From contig CAXIPT010000004.1 in assembly GCA_964030475.1 (NCBI GenBank), forward strand, positions 968,385 through 1,032,384: DNA of 64,000 nt. Direction: 5' to 3'. The translations under genes were made by a program, and so were the position numbers. Positions 34,951-47,387 of the stretch are shown here, in pieces. Under the pieces are notes generated by a model. It did no database searches. It was given only the letters and a program-made list of their open reading frames with translations, and was not told where the DNA came from. Source of the stretch: Tethya wilhelma (taxonomy: Eukaryota; Porifera; Demospongiae; Tethyida; Tethyidae). Every line of letters starts with the position of its first letter. Positions within the stretch are counted from its first letter, which is position 1.

Positions 34951-35235
34951 ATATTATATTCATTGAGCAGTTTCTAATAAGCAAAGAAGGTACTTCTTGA
35001 ATAGGTGTGTATCTCTCGGAACGTCTGGCTCACAAGACTATATGCGGGCATGTGGATCCGTGCCAGACCCTTTCTTTCCTTTTTTTTCCCCCTGCCTATT
35101 CCCCACCCCCCTAAAACCTAGCATGCAAGAAAGGGTCTGGTGCCGGCCCAGACTAGTCTCGCTGGCCAGACTCTCCACAAAAAAAAAACAAAAAAACTAT
35201 CAGTTCTATGCATGAACATTTTCCCCTTATATTTT

Positions 35236-35382
35236 ACAAGTATAATAAAAATTTCATAAAAATGACAAGTGTAGGAATGGGCAGTGCAGTAAAAAGCAAT
35301 GAAACAAGGTAAGTCTCTGAATTTCGGCACATGACTACTTCATTTTCATGAGTCACTGATTGCAAGTTCTAATTCCATCATT
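35236..35382 (+). mobile_element. Half fold-back MITE cut by the gap
   Basis: Matches the left arm and part of the loop of the MITE at 49123-49479, then stops at the run of N. Confidence 0.8.
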
Positions 35383-35456
35383 NNNNNNNNNNNNNNNNNN
35401 NNNNNNNNNNNNNNNNNNNNNNNNNNNNNNNNNNNNNNNNNNNNNNNNNNNNNNNN
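35383..35456. other. Assembly gap (74 N)
   Basis: A run of N followed by a C homopolymer (35457-35470). Everything 5' of caspase D exon a is lost or misplaced here. Confidence 0.99.
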
Positions 35457-35811
35457 CCCCCCCCCCCCCCTCCCCACTTTAGTCCATGCTTTTCTTCCGA
35501 TTTTAAATCAAGCATATCTAATTGAAAGCTTTCTTTTAGCTGACTGCAAGGGTACAAGCCCCAAACTTCTAAGACAGAAATATTATTATGACTCATAGAA
35601 GTGCTATAATTATATGTATCTATGATTAGATTCATGAGTGTACTCACATATGCCTTATATGTATAGGTCATGCTACACATATGCATACCATCACTTAATG
35701 TAAAAAAGTAGCCTTATGTGCATTACAATAACAAGAATGAGATCACACATACTTGAGTAGTAGAGGGTTTTTTCATTATTTGCTCAACATGTTTTTTGTC
35801 CTGTTGCTTAG

Positions 35812-35957
35812 GTATCCCCGGACAAAGTGCCCCACCATCTGCACAGCCAAGAAGACAGACAGTTCCATCTCGTCCACCAGTTCTATCTCATCCATCTCCA
35901 GAACATGCTATCAGCATGCCAGCTGGTAAGATTACAAAAGTAGCTGCATACATGACA

Positions 35958-36005
<48 letters not shown>

Positions 36006-39000
36006 TATGGGTGTGAGTGTGGGTGTGGGTGGGTGCATAAAGTACTCCTGACTCCATTTTCTTAGCGACAAAGGTCCACAAGAGTTTGGTATACTTGTAG
36101 AGACCGTTTTGTTCTTATAACTCACTCAACTCTTGTGATTCTAGTGCATCAGAGGTTGTAAGACCAGTTTTGAGGTTGACACTCCACAGGAATTTGTTAC
36201 AAGATAGGTACATGTATTTGTAGTTCCACCTTGCATTATATATAACACTTTACAGTATGGCTAGAAATGTTCAAGAAGTCAATTTTTCTTGTAAAAGCTA
36301 ATAGCCATGCAAACTTTTTGGAATTTTATTTTTGAGGATCAAGCAACCTTGCCCATTTATTGCAATATAGTTCCAATTTTTTCAAGGGTAAAATTTATGT
36401 GATCACTGGCAAAAATTAATGGTGAATCTCCTCAAAAAATAAATACCACATTCTGAAGTAGTACTTGCAACTCACAGTGTTCAGATGTTCTCCCTGTGTG
36501 GGATATGTAATTTAATTTAATTCATTGCAATTATTTCGGATATGCCAGGAATGAGTGGTTATGATCAGCAGCCTATGAGTACGGTGAATCAAAAGTATAA
36601 AAGTGTACCAACTAGTAAGTTTCTGTTAATGATGTATATCTTCTGTAACCACCATTATTATTCCATTCACACGCAGATGTACATTTGCTGCTTTTGATAC
36701 ATGCAATGTCTTGTATAGGTTTAATGTACAATATACCGTATAGAGGGAAAGTTTCGCGGTCTCAAACTTTTGCGGATGTCTCCATGCAGTCAAACATTTT
36801 TTGGGAGGGTTTTCTTTTGTGGATGAGCTGTGCGTGAGCCCATACGTTACAGAAAATCTTGCGGATAAAAACTATGGAAACCACAGAAGTTATAAACACC
36901 ACGAAACTTTCCCGCTATAGGGTATGATCGATCATAGCTAGTTCACCACTTAATTTTTCGCAGTTTTCATGATTGAACGTTATCTATGCAAATTAATACA
37001 TATCGTGTACTTACATGTGCACATGATCCACAAAGCTTGTTCAACGAAAATCTGCAATAATGCTATTCACAAAAATTGGGAATACCGTGTAGCACAAAAT
37101 AATTGGCAGGAATAAAATTTGGCAGATTGTCAAAAATTCATGATTGGCGGATTTTATTTTGGCGTTTGCGCATGTAGCAATACACATATTCCATTATGTG
37201 CATGCGCAAAAATGATGGTTTGGCGGATTTAATATTGGTGGTCCTTACTAAAACCGCCAATCCACCAATATTAAAATCTGCCAAATTTTTGTGCTATACG
37301 GTATCATAAGCAGATTATACTGTACATATGTACAGTAGTGTTTCACAGTAGTTTGTATGTCTTGATCTTTGCAGAGTTGCCATCCTCAGCCACCAAGTAC
37401 CCATCGCATACCCCTCAATCAGGTCAGAACATGAAATAGCTACATGCTTTAATTAGCTTGGCAGGCANTCAAGTTAAAGCTAGAGGTGTGGCGTTACAAT
37501 TTGCAATGAATTGCTAATAATCACGATCGTCGCGATTGTGATGATCAGTTTTAGAGCAACGTTTTCTCCACAGCCCTTTGGAGCACAAACTTAAAACTTG
37601 CAGCGTAGGTGCAGGGATAGTCAAACTAACTATAGTGCAAGCAACAGTGCACCAATCCAGCTTTTCTCAGAAAAAAGCCTCAAGTTCGGCCAGGGGGCCT
37701 GACGCACTAATATCCCTTCGCGTCTAAGGCTTTTTTTCTAGTTTGCTAACTAAGCTTTCAAAAGCAATGCTATGCCTATATAGCCTAACTATCCCTGCAC
37801 CTACGCTGCAAGTTTTAAGTTTGTGCTCCAAAGGGCTGTGGAGAAAACGTTGCTCTAAAACTGATCATCACAATCGCGACGATCGTGATTATTAGCAATT
37901 CATTGCAAATTGTAACGCCACACCTCTAGCTTTAACTTGAGTATATTACTAGTGAGTCCCTTACCTATTCGTATATAGAGTGTAATTCATTGGAAGTGAT
38001 AGTATTAACCATATAGATTAATAAGTATATTATAGAGCGGGTGCAATCAACGTCATCAAAACTGGAAGTATTTTTAATGATACTGGAAATAGTTATTTTT
38101 GCCATACGGAAGTGACTCCGGTGGCATTTTACATAATAGAGCGTATTCATATGACGTCAAAAACAGGGCGGGACTTGCCGCAAAGCAAACGGCAGCCATT
38201 TTGGTGCACATTGTGACGCTGTGCACGAAAAAAAATCAAGATTTTCTGCAACTATTCTCTAGTATACCAAGTTCTTTTGAGTTAACTGGTCTAAGTTCAT
38301 TCCTAGTAGTTGTTTTGTTTGCTAAAACTGAACTCCTAGTGATTTTCATGGCCCCAGCTGGGGCCTCTTGGTTCATGCTTTGATGCCAGTAAATCTACAA
38401 ACAAGGAGGAGTCATCTCTAAACTTTACCTGCTGCAAAAAGTTGAGACCATCGTGACAATAATCCAGGTACAGGACCACTGATAACTACCAAGATAGAGC
38501 AGTAAACGAAGAGTCAAAACCATTGGCAGTTGCTGTTATTGTGCACCAAAATGGCCGTCCGCGGGTTATCCCGTGCCGTGTTTTTACGTCACATGAATAC
38601 GCTCTATTGCACCTGCTCTATACATATGCACAAAGACAAAGCTTTATGCCTAAAGAATTAGATGAAAGTAAGTGGAGTTGTTAAATCAAAAGTACAGCCC
38701 TTTAAAATTTAGCGGATTGTAAAAATACTGTAGCTAAGCTTGCTAGCCTAAGGGCAATGTAGTTAGGCTATGTAGCTGAGCACTGTAGCATCACTGTTGA
38801 AAGTTTGGTTGCCTCATACCTAGAGAAAACTTTGTAAAAAATAGCTTTATATTTTAAGTTTTCAACATTATTTTCATCATATGTGTATGTGTGATTCTAT
38901 TTAGAACCCACCAGCAGCTGCTTTGAGTAGTGAAGGTGAAGGACAGCAATCCTCATCCACCCGACAAACAGAAAAGGTAAATATCTTTACTCAGCAATAC

Positions 39001-40193
39001 TTATAGTCTCTATGCTGCATACTTATATTAACCGGTTCATTTGATGTATGCCATTACTACAACATAATACATTAAATATATGTAAAATAGAGTATGTTTC
39101 ATTATGTGCATGTATCCTGGCATGCATACAGATGCCAGTAGCAAGAGTCACTCATGATCACAGTGAGCCAGGGAAAACAGAAAGGGTCATGTGCTTCTCT
39201 GCAGCACCAAAAGTTCAGAGGAAAATGGAATTTGTAGCACCAATCATTCTACCAACAGGTTGGAACCCTCCTGAAACTGATTCTGATGGTCCTTCCAAGA
39301 AAACCTCGTACACACCTTACCCCCGTGAGTTCAAGAGTAAAACCGATCGCTCAATGAAACATGTACCAAAGTTGAAATTGGAAGAGGATCCTACTGTACT
39401 GACAGAAATTAAAACATGTCCTATTCAATTTCCATACTCAACAGTGGGAAATTATTCCATGAAGAAAAGAGATGTAAAAAAAGGTCATGGGTTATGCCTT
39501 GTCATCAACAATGAGAATTTCTCTGACACTCGACATAAGCAACGTAATGGAACACATCGTGATGAGTACAACCTTGTTGAAGCATTCCGATTTCTCGGAT
39601 ATCGTGTGGAAATTCGGCGGGATCAAAAATCTCAAGACATGGAGAGGTTGTTTGATGACATTGATTCTTTGATTGATCGTGAAGATGACAGTTTTGTGTG
39701 CTGCATTCTCTCCCACGGAAGTAATAACATCATCTATGGATCAGATAGTAAGGGTGTTACTCTTCGAACGGATGACAACTCCCTGGAAATGAAGCTTACA
39801 AGGTGTGCTAAGCTTGAAGACAAACCAAAGTTGTTTTTCGTATCAACTTGTCGTATTACTAAGTCAAAACGAGAGCCAAAAGCAGATGGTGAAGAAACTC
39901 ACGAGCCAGAACCAGACAGTGATCAAAATGCTCGGGCCGATTTTGCCTTCAACTATGCAACTCTACCAGGTGAACCATCATGGAGGTACAGTGATACTGG
40001 CACTTTTTACATCAACAAGCTTTGTCAGGTGTTGTGCCAAGATGCAACCAAAGAAATTCTCAGTAACATTCAAAAGATGGCTGCACAGAAAGTCAGTGAA
40101 ATGGAGAAACACCAAATGCCTACTCTGGAAGAACAAATGACTAAAAATGTCTACTTCTTTGATGATTTCTTCAAAGAAGAACCAAGATCATAA
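35812..40193 (+). CDS. Gene D: caspase with Pro/Gln linkers, 5' incomplete
   Basis: Exons 35812-35925, 36549-36614, 37375-37422, 38915-38976 and 39132-40193 join in frame (phase 1 in, stop TAA at 40191). The first three linker exons (GIPGQSAPP..., GMSGYDQQP..., LPSSATKYP...) match linkers of gene A in order, and the fourth (ALSSEGEGQQSSS) matches the last visible exon of gene A. The 353-residue final exon is a peptidase C14 caspase: LCLVINNENF start of p20, QRNGTHRDEYNLVEAF, catalytic His195 in CCILSHG, and Cys240 in FFVSTCRI (exon numbering). Then a charged inter-subunit linker rich in Glu/Pro, p10 with PSWRY, and a NVYFFDDFF end. The usual QACxG box is STCRI, an odd active-site context. By analogy with gene A, Death exons should precede 35812, but the gap removes them. 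Expected role: cysteine protease of cell-death or inflammatory signalling. Confidence 0.85.
35959..36001 (+). repeat. (GT)n microsatellite in caspase D intron 1
   Basis: About 21 GT units followed by a GTGGGTGGGT run. Confidence 0.95.
36734..36924. mobile_element. MITE in a caspase D intron, TACCGTATAGAGGG ends
   Basis: Starts TACCGTATAGAGGGAAAGTT and ends with the near-inverse AACTTTCCCGCTATAGGGTA; 191 bp, no ORF. A relative with TATAGGGGAAATTTT ends lies in gene E intron 2 (51501-51670). Confidence 0.8.
37083..37303. mobile_element. MITE in a caspase D intron, TACCGTGTAGCACAAAAT ends
   Basis: Starts TACCGTGTAGCACAAAAT and ends ATTTTTGTGCTATACGGTA. Internal TTGGCGGATT runs appear on both arms. 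The same internal motif is seen at 11272-11424 and, more worn, near 16640-16990. Confidence 0.8.
37469..37940. mobile_element. Fold-back element with ~150-bp arms
   Basis: TCAAGTTAAAGCTAGAGGTG at the left is mirrored by CACCTCTAGCTTTAACTTGA at the right. The arms continue through ATCACGATCGTCGCGATTGT, GTTTTCTCCACAGCCC and GTAGGTGCAGGGATAG. The left end touches a single N at 37468. Partial copies are at 2395-2990 and 9600-9800. It lies in the long intron of caspase D. Confidence 0.88.
38031..38622. mobile_element. Inverted-repeat element, TATAGAGC(A/G)GGTGCAAT ends
   Basis: Left TATAGAGCGGGTGCAAT and right ATTGCACCTGCTCTATA are inverse. Inner arms (GAGCGTATTCATATGACGTC, with CAGCCATTTTGGTGCAC) pair with 38534-38608. 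The left side carries about 100 bp extra between the tip and the inner arm, so this copy has an insertion or the right side a deletion. It lies in the caspase D intron before exon d. Confidence 0.75.
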
Positions 40194-40199
40194 CAGCAC

Positions 40200-41940
40200 T
40201 GTTATGTGCTGTAATTGTACCAGTAGATTAATGGAATATTTGGTATTGTAATTTTTTGTATGAGTTTAGATTTCTGTTGATGTATATACTTGTACTGTTC
40301 TGAAAATTCATTTTTGTTGTTTTTCTAATGAGATACCATAGTATAGAGGGCTTTGTTGATTATTGTGATTAATTTTTTTATTAATGTAGACTACATAATA
40401 ATTTCCTTGTGTATTTATGATTTAATGCTACCAGTGTGTGTATTATGATGTATAAAGTTTTGCTGTATTCACAATCAATATATGCGCGCATTTAATTATT
40501 GTTCGCGCGTACGTGCATGTGACTTCCAGCTGCGCCCCCCTCGACCCCGAAGGTGCTATTGCACGGAAGCGGCAACTTTTTGAAAAAATGGCCCAAAAAA
40601 TCAATACTGACATTGGTTGAAAATACGTCATTGGAATGCAATTTGCACTCCTATTTTCGCATTGACTCCAACGTACGCATAATTTTTCTTTAATAATAAT
40701 TATAATAGTAACTTGTGACCACGTGGCAAGTTGCAGCTATTTGACATACTTATACGCTTAGACTTACACTCATCTAGCTTTTTTCTTCCCCGTTCCTTCT
40801 CTTGGTGTGCTTCTACTGCTCATAATGTCTTGTAAGCGTTCAAATTCGAACTGCACGTGGTCGCACATTTTTATACACGCATATTGTTCTACGTACATTA
40901 TGGCTTCACTATTACGCGGTGTAAATTACTACGCGTACAACTTCCGTGCAATAGCTAACTAACTAGCTTATAATCTGGATTCAGGAACTCAGACCAAATC
41001 AAATGTCACGGCAAAAACCACCAGGAGGTCCCAGGCTGCTAGCTTTAGTAAGTCACGAGTCATCTGTACGTTGATATAATAATTCATTGTCATCAACCAT
41101 AATTATGTACTAAAGTTGCACCTATATTATACACCAATATGGCAAATAATAATATGCCTATGTTGGTGTGTTTTTCTCAGAATAATCATGCTATATAGTC
41201 ACCAAAGCCTCTGTGGCATGGCATGACTGTATTATCCAAAAACTGAGTATGTGTGACATTTTATAATTTGCCTATAATATTAATAATAGCAAAATGATTT
41301 ATCTGTCTCAGGCTTGGCATTTAATTGTCTAATTGGGTTATCAGGAAACTGACTGGATTCAGTTGCCCACAGAGCTGTACTGCAATGAAAGCTTAAGAAT
41401 ACCATCTGAGCAGTGACTCATTTCTTGATGTTAATATGGATACCAAGATGCTTATGTACATTCATCTCCTAGCAGTGTTTTGTACATTGTGGGTATAATG
41501 ATATACTGTGGCATATAATTCCAGTTTATCTTGAAATAAAATAAATGTTTTGGTGCAATTAATGCAATGTACCATATAGGTCAATTCAGTTTGTGGATTT
41601 GTGGATTTTAGGGACCATTGGCCTAAATTAAACCCACGAAGTACACCATTGGTGAAGTATACTAAAGTCCATCTGGTTTGAGAATGCTGCCAGAAGTGAA
41701 ATAATGAGATTCATAGCAATACTTTTAATATAGCTAGGCACGGTCTTGGTTTTCATATTTCCATTCATTGATAATCCACAATCATTTCCTTGCTATCAGT
41801 GATCGTTAATAAGTGAGTCTCACTTGCATTTCATTGTATTTTTTTCTTTTAGGTGATCATGCAATACATGCTTGGGATGCTGTTCTAGGTAAACCAATCA
41901 TTGACAAATGTACCATGCACATCATCCATCCCATTTCAAA
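40200..41940. other. Downstream of caspase D, no gene seen
   Basis: The 3' flank of caspase D followed by AT-rich sequence. A copy of TCCATCTGGTTTGAGAATGC (also at 19382 and 22836) occurs near 41668, marking another dispersed repeat. No splice-consistent exons were recognised. Confidence 0.5.
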
Positions 41941-41945
41941 TTCAT

Positions 41946-42223
41946 ACAAGGGGTGGCAACTCCCATATGCACTGTACTGACCCAAAAATTACAGTTTGAC
42001 CCTTGACCAGCGCTAAAATTTGAGCTTGACCCTTGACCATACTGAGCTGTGGAATTTAGCATGTTTAAATGTATGACATCATTTTTGACGACCTTTACCC
42101 ATTCTGACCATTTTGAATTGACCGTTGACCAGCACTAAAATCTCGCTTAATTGACCGTTGACCTTTATTTCGACCGCAGTCACAGATACAAGTATAGTGC
42201 ATATGGGAGTCGCCACCCCTTGT
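41946..42223. mobile_element. MITE, ACAAGGGGTGGC ends
   Basis: ACAAGGGGTGGCAACTCCCA at the left pairs with TGGGAGTCGCCACCCCTTGT at the right. The interior contains repeated TTGACC blocks on both sides of the centre. No ORF. Confidence 0.82.
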
Positions 42224-42239
42224 TCATATTAACAGTATT

Positions 42240-43430
42240 ACTAGGGTGATGCAAAGCATCATGGGGGCGAGCCTGCATGAGTAGCTCTGTGGTCTCAAGG
42301 GTAGAGGTACGCATGTGCATGTTCTTATGTTGCATCTCATGATTCATGACTGCTGGAGCCTTGAGGTGTTTGAAGACGTAGATTCGGGAGAGCAGAGTTG
42401 AAGAACAAGCAAGAGCAGTCACTCCAATGGTGGCTATATGAGACAGTACTGCTTGGTACCTCGTACACTTGTTGTATAGGGGACTTTGCTTGCAAACTCT
42501 TCTCACTCTTGACCAACCAGTATAGCTAGGTCGTTAACTGTCAAGTATAGAGGCATCTCCAGGGTGCTGACAGTTGTAGATATGAAGCACTCTCCATCGC
42601 ATATTTGTGTTGAGTGGCTTCCCTTTGGTGCCGCTGTACTACACCTTGAGAGTCTCCTTTCCAGTTGCTATATATACATCAAGTTGATTCTGTTTCAAAT
42701 TATATATATACCTAGATGCCGGGTATAAATGTCATGAAAGAAGAGCTCATGAGGCAGCATTTCTTGATTGAGAAGAAGACAATATCTCTGTCAGTATGTC
42801 AGTGTCAATGTGAAATTGTCAATTAGCTGATTAGCTAGGAAGTTTTCTCAGTGGCCATCACTGTGCCAGGCGGAGCAAGTGTGAGAGGCCGCCTTGCTAG
42901 ACTAGCTGCTAAGCATGGTGTCATAGTTGCTCAATATTAAATTTGCTCCTGCGTGAGGTGTAGTCTCTCTAGGTCTGCTTCAAGAGACGGTATCTCTCAC
43001 GAGTAGTGTCCCCACGGCAGTGTCTGCTCAGATGCTTCAGCTCTAGACGATCGAGGCGGCTCTCTCAGCCTCAGGAGTGGTCTATAATTTGGTTTCAATT
43101 TGAGCTCTGACAGTCCGGCTCCTTATGAGTTGTCTGCGCAGCCTTGTCTCTGCGTCGAGTCTCCTTTCTCTTTCGCTCTCTCAAGATCTATGCCTCTCTC
43201 TATGAAGCAAGCTACAGTCTGCAGTCTCTGCCGACCACGTGTACGTGTATATATTGTGCAATTCCAAATTTCAATATTTTTGTGACGTAATCTGGACTGC
43301 ATGTTACCGTTCGAATAATTTGAATATACGGAAAGTGTCCACCGTGTACAAACCAACAAGCAGAAATTTTACCAGTTACAAAGACTATGTGGGGCTCGCT
43401 CAGGCTCGCCCCAATAATTGTACTATAGTT
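42240..43430. repeat. Dispersed repeat bordered by GGGCGAGCCTG strings
   Basis: GGGGGCGAGCCTGCATGAG near 42265 and the inverse CTCAGGCTCGCCCC near 43398 bracket 1.1 kb. The same border string is found twice near 184 and 376. Small ORFs within (including 42180-42506 minus) show no domain. Confidence 0.5.
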
Positions 43431-43437
43431 GAATTAA

Positions 43438-43620
43438 TACAGTCAAACCTCCGATAACGGACCCTCCCAACAGCGGACAACCTCTCTATAGCGGACAGTA
43501 GCTGTGCTCCCGGACGAAATCCCCATTACTCAATACAAAAAAAACACTCCCAACAAGGGACACTTCTTGATTCCGAACAACGGACAAACTCCTGCTCCCG
43601 AACCGCAATTCACAGGAAAC
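43438..43620 (+). mobile_element. Tc1/mariner (pogo/Tigger-like) end fragment
   Basis: Reads ACAGTCAAACCTCCGATAAC followed by GGACCC, GCGGACAACCTC and TATAGCGGACA. CAGTCAAACCTCnnTAACGGACA is the familiar end of pogo/Tigger-type elements in many animals. Only one end is present, with no matching inverse end or transposase, so it is a solo fragment. Confidence 0.6.
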
Positions 43621-43819
43621 CACACCCTCATTATTATCATATTCATGCGCATAATAATTTTGTAATGTCAGAGAAGGTGCGTGCGGTCAGCTTCTGGATC
43701 TTCTAAACGGCAGGAATTCTTGATGTCCTGGTGGAAAACAAGACCCTTGAGATGGTTGTTAACTGGGTAGTTGTCTCTCTCTTCATCAATACAACTAGGC
43801 TCTGGCAACACAAATTAGA

Positions 43820-44640
43820 ATAAGGTAAAACGGGGTAATTTCGGTCACGGTTTATTTCCGGTCACTTTGTAAACAAATCACTCTCAGCTACAGACGGAGG
43901 ACTTTTGCTCAAAGCTGAAGTGTTCCACATACTGTGGCACTACTCAGCTGTCTCTAGCTCCCTTGTTCTAGTTCATCGTTGTTTGTTCTAGACGGGACAG
44001 TAAATAATGTTCCTTGTAGTCTTGTTTGCAAAAGCGCCACAATCTACCAAAACTTCAGCACTTTAGCTCTCCTTCTCAAACGAAGGGCAGCAGCGGCAAT
44101 ATGACAGCACTACAATAATTTGCAGTCCTTTCTGGTATTACTACACCCCTACTTTCTTGTACTGGTGCTGCAGTCTGGTAGCGGGAGGTCAAAGTCTCAG
44201 TACCGTATGTTATCGCAAAATAGAACAATGGCGAAAATTTCGAAATTATGACAGTTCAGAACAATACAAAAATACAAACAAAGAAATGCTGCTATATATT
44301 TTCTCATTTTTTCATAGTAATCTAAACAGGCCAACAAACTAATGTGGGGGCATATGGTTCGCAAATTCTGACTCATGGCAGTTGCTGAGCTCATCTTCAC
44401 TGGGTGACCGAAAATACCCCCAAAAATCAATTTTTCCGAATTTTGCACGAGGATTGTAAACCACGAAAGATTTTCCACTTAGAAGCAAGTGATCACGTCA
44501 AGTTTTTTGCTGCAAGATACTAACATAGTGTAGTACCTCACGCAGGCCCAGGAAGAAGTTGGACCGTCTAGTGAAGAAGATATATTGCTTCGAATTTCAA
44601 CTAGCTGAAGAGTGACCGAAATTACCCCGTGTTACCTTAT
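43820..44640. mobile_element. 821-bp inverted-repeat element, ATAAGGTAAAACGGGG ends
   Basis: ATAAGGTAAAACGGGGTAAT at the left pairs with ATTACCCCGTGTTACCTTAT at the right, extended by TTCGGTCAC / GTGACCGAA. The interior has no long ORF. Non-autonomous. Confidence 0.85.
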
Positions 44641-44987
44641 GCAAATTTTTACTACTATGGTAAAGTTGACAAGATTTCTTGATATGGAGGGCCAGTAGCT
44701 TTAGTTGCTGGTTTCTTTCAGCTTCTCCTCCGTCTTCTTCTTTTCGGCCACTCACCACAGTGAGGAGGAGGGGGGAACCAGCCATAATGACGCAGATGGG
44801 GCCAGTAGAAAGTCACAGAGAAGCCACTGCAGGATACTCAGTCCAGAGGGCATTTGCTATGCTCAAACCCTGCTCTTGCAAGTGGATATCCCGGATGCAG
44901 AGTGGAAGGGGAGTGTCACGTAGTGAAGGGACCCCCGTAGTATTTGGACCCCCCGGAACAAATACTTCAGTATTATGCATAGGCAAT

Positions 44988-45361
44988 CAGTGGCGTAGGG
45001 AGGGGGGGTGCTCTGGGTGCTCGAGCACCCCCTTTGCCGCTGACCGGAAGCGCAAAAATATTTAATAATTGGATTTATCAATAAGTAATCAAGCCTTTAG
45101 AATCACTTTTTCTTACTTGTTTGTTGTTAGAAGCTATTTTCCAAGCTCATTTATGTCTAAGCTCTTGATAAACAAACTTCAGAACCGTTTAGTTGACGCT
45201 AGGTTGATCGAAAGCGCTCAGCAGTTTGCTTTTAGCAATAGTTCAAAGGTCACGGTATCGATCACGTGCCCCAAAAGTGGGCGTGGCACCCCCAAATTTT
45301 CCGCGCGCTACGCGCGCACAATTTTAGCACCCTCTTACTCTAAATCCTGGCTACGCCCCTG
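44988..45361. mobile_element. hAT-like MITE, CAGTGGCGTAG ... CTACGCCCCTG
   Basis: The ends CAGTGGCGTAG and CTACGCCCCTG, with GGGTGCT / AGCACCC further in, are typical of short hAT-type elements. GGCAAT precedes the left end (44982-44987) and recurs at 45361-45366, but the true hAT duplication of 8 bp is not seen, so the class is tentative. Confidence 0.6.
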
Positions 45362-45419
45362 GCAATGGACCCCCTCTGAAATATTTGGACCCCCCTTGTG
45401 ATCTCAAGTTGAATTTTTG

Positions 45420-46820
45420 CAATCATGTTGGAGGATATCAGCACGCGCTGGTAAGCACATAAGTTTGACAGATATTTCATCCTGGTGGACATGATGTAGA
45501 TCATAATTTTTTGATTGAGAGTTTAATTCTGCAAGTTCCTCAGTCCTCTGCTCTCCATGCATCTAATTTGCTAGGATATAGGAACAGCCTGAGTGTTCTC
45601 AAAATGGATCGCATCAGGCTAAACTGAGAACTGAAGGTAGGATTTATTAACCGAATCTATGATTAGCGATTTCCAACCATTTTTAGGAAACCATACAAAT
45701 GCAACATAAGTACGACAAATGTGTTCTACATGTCTATGCGACCAAAATAAAACAAGTTTGACCTTCTTAGCTGCTTCCAATCAAAAGTTACGGGACAAAG
45801 TTGCACATATGTGTTTTACGGGATTCTCCATTGAAAATATGGCACCGTAACACCCTAAAACATCTTAACTATAATCGATCATAACTTAGTCATCGGATAA
45901 GCTACGACTATCAAAATTTCACCAAAATGTTCAGGAAGACTTCTACTTCAACATCCAAAATTTCTATGGCTTCAGGCTAACTCCGCAGAAATTACACTAT
46001 TGCATTTACCAATTTTAAATTGAGATACGAATGTCAAACTTTCCCCAAATTGTTCAGTAAGGTTTCTACTTTCAGATGATAACCAATGATTGCAATTCTA
46101 TGGCTTCAAATACTCTTCGGCAAAAGAATACACCATATTAACTCACTCATGGAGCGGCTTAACAAGCTAGGCCAGCAATGCTGAGCAGACACTTCTACAG
46201 TTATATGGCTACTTCTAATAATGCCCACCACCATGCACTCTTGAGTAAACCCATTAAATGTAACATTTTTTTCACTTTATTCGAGTTCCGCAAGCTGTTA
46301 AAATATTTCCTTTGGCCTTTTGCCCATAAAAACAGTCTCTTCAACCTATGAAACATATACCAGCTTGAAACACTTTTCAAACTCCTCTATAATTTTAGTT
46401 ATTATTAACTTTTCCCTACGTTTTGCCCAGTTTCTATAGTAACATTATATTTAGAGCAAAAACAGTGCACAAATTTGAAATCAGCACCCCAAGTTACCCT
46501 AGAAAGTGTCAAACTAACCAGTAGTGTCTTTATCATCCGCGGAATAGCTTTCAAAATCAGCCTGTCAGCCGTGCCACGTGGTCCATTGATTTTCCCGTAA
46601 ACATTTTCCTCCATATGTTTTGTATGGCTTTTTGCGGTTACCTGATTACGCATGCTCATAACTTTACGATAACTCGACCAATTTCAACGCAACAAACGCT
46701 GAAATAATCGCCTGACACTCAAGATTTTTGTGACTAGCTTATTAATTGCAAGCGCTTCTGAGTTTAACCTCAGTACTAGACAATAGCTACATAATGCAAA
46801 ATACATAGGTTGGAAATCGC
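45420..46820. other. No gene seen
   Basis: AT-rich sequence with short ORFs only. 45840-46130 shows two loosely similar halves (TCAAAATTTCACCAAAATGTTC and TCAAACTTTCCCCAAATTGTTC contexts), suggesting an old internal duplication of about 150 bp. Confidence 0.4.
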
Positions 46821-46826
46821 TACTAT

Positions 46827-47179
46827 GATTATCCAATGGTGCATGAGTACAGATAGGGCCAAATCTCAGTGTAATCCAGTCGTGCCATACGTGCCAAGTC
46901 ATTGTGGAATATTCATACAAGGACTCCATTGTATATACATGTATGCCTCTAAACTTCAGATATGGTATTCACAGAGTCATTCTTTACTCCCAGTTGAGGC
47001 AATTTACCAAGAACCTAGTAGTTGGGGGACCGTGACACACCTTATGGAATGGCCATTGTAGCACTGGTGAATACTGTTATCTCCATCATTTTTGGCCATT
47101 TGGAGGCACATTGAAGAATGAAGTTTCAAGCTGGATTACACTGAGATTTGGCCCTATCTGTGCTCACCATTGGATAATC
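46827..47179. mobile_element. MITE, GATTATCCAATGGTGC ends
   Basis: GATTATCCAATGGTGCATGA continuing to ACTGAGATTTGGCCC-type sequence is mirrored at 47130-47179 (GGCCCTATCTGTGC, CACCATTGGATAATC). 353 bp, no ORF of note. Confidence 0.85.
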
Positions 47180-47376
47180 GGATGTCCAAAGAATAAAATA
47201 AGCCTTCATTTTCGAGCTCAGGTGTTATACTAAGTATCTGCATGCCGTGAATATTTGCACAAAGACACCAGCCAAGCAGTGTGTGGTGACTATTTCCTGG
47301 AGAATATCACATAGTAAGTAAAGGACACAATTTTAGCTTGCTTATTTATGTGCTACAATGTCTTTAGCACCTTGTN

Positions 47377-47387
<11 letters not shown>

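Larger units (their letters stand above)
33581..35382 (+). repeat. Exact 1.8-kb duplication, left copy
   Basis: Every base that I compared matches 47468-49269 at a fixed offset of 13887, and all six-frame translations coincide. This copy runs into the N gap at 35383. See the note on a likely contig overlap. Confidence 0.9.

Noticed and set aside
35378..35686. Minus-strand ORF ending in many X residues
   Set aside because: It runs into the N gap and a C homopolymer; no domain and no splice context.
39487..40140. Extra ORFs in other frames inside the caspase exon
   Set aside because: Shadow frames of the caspase coding sequence.
42180..42506. 108-codon minus-strand ORF
   Set aside because: Overlaps the end of a MITE and a dispersed repeat; no domain or exon support.
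43120..43360. Possible exon with Arg-rich reading
   Set aside because: Inside a dispersed repeat bordered by GGGCGAGCCTG strings; no splice-consistent partner.
46405..47061. Several 80-codon ORFs
   Set aside because: Short, overlapping an inverted-repeat element, and without splice or domain signals.
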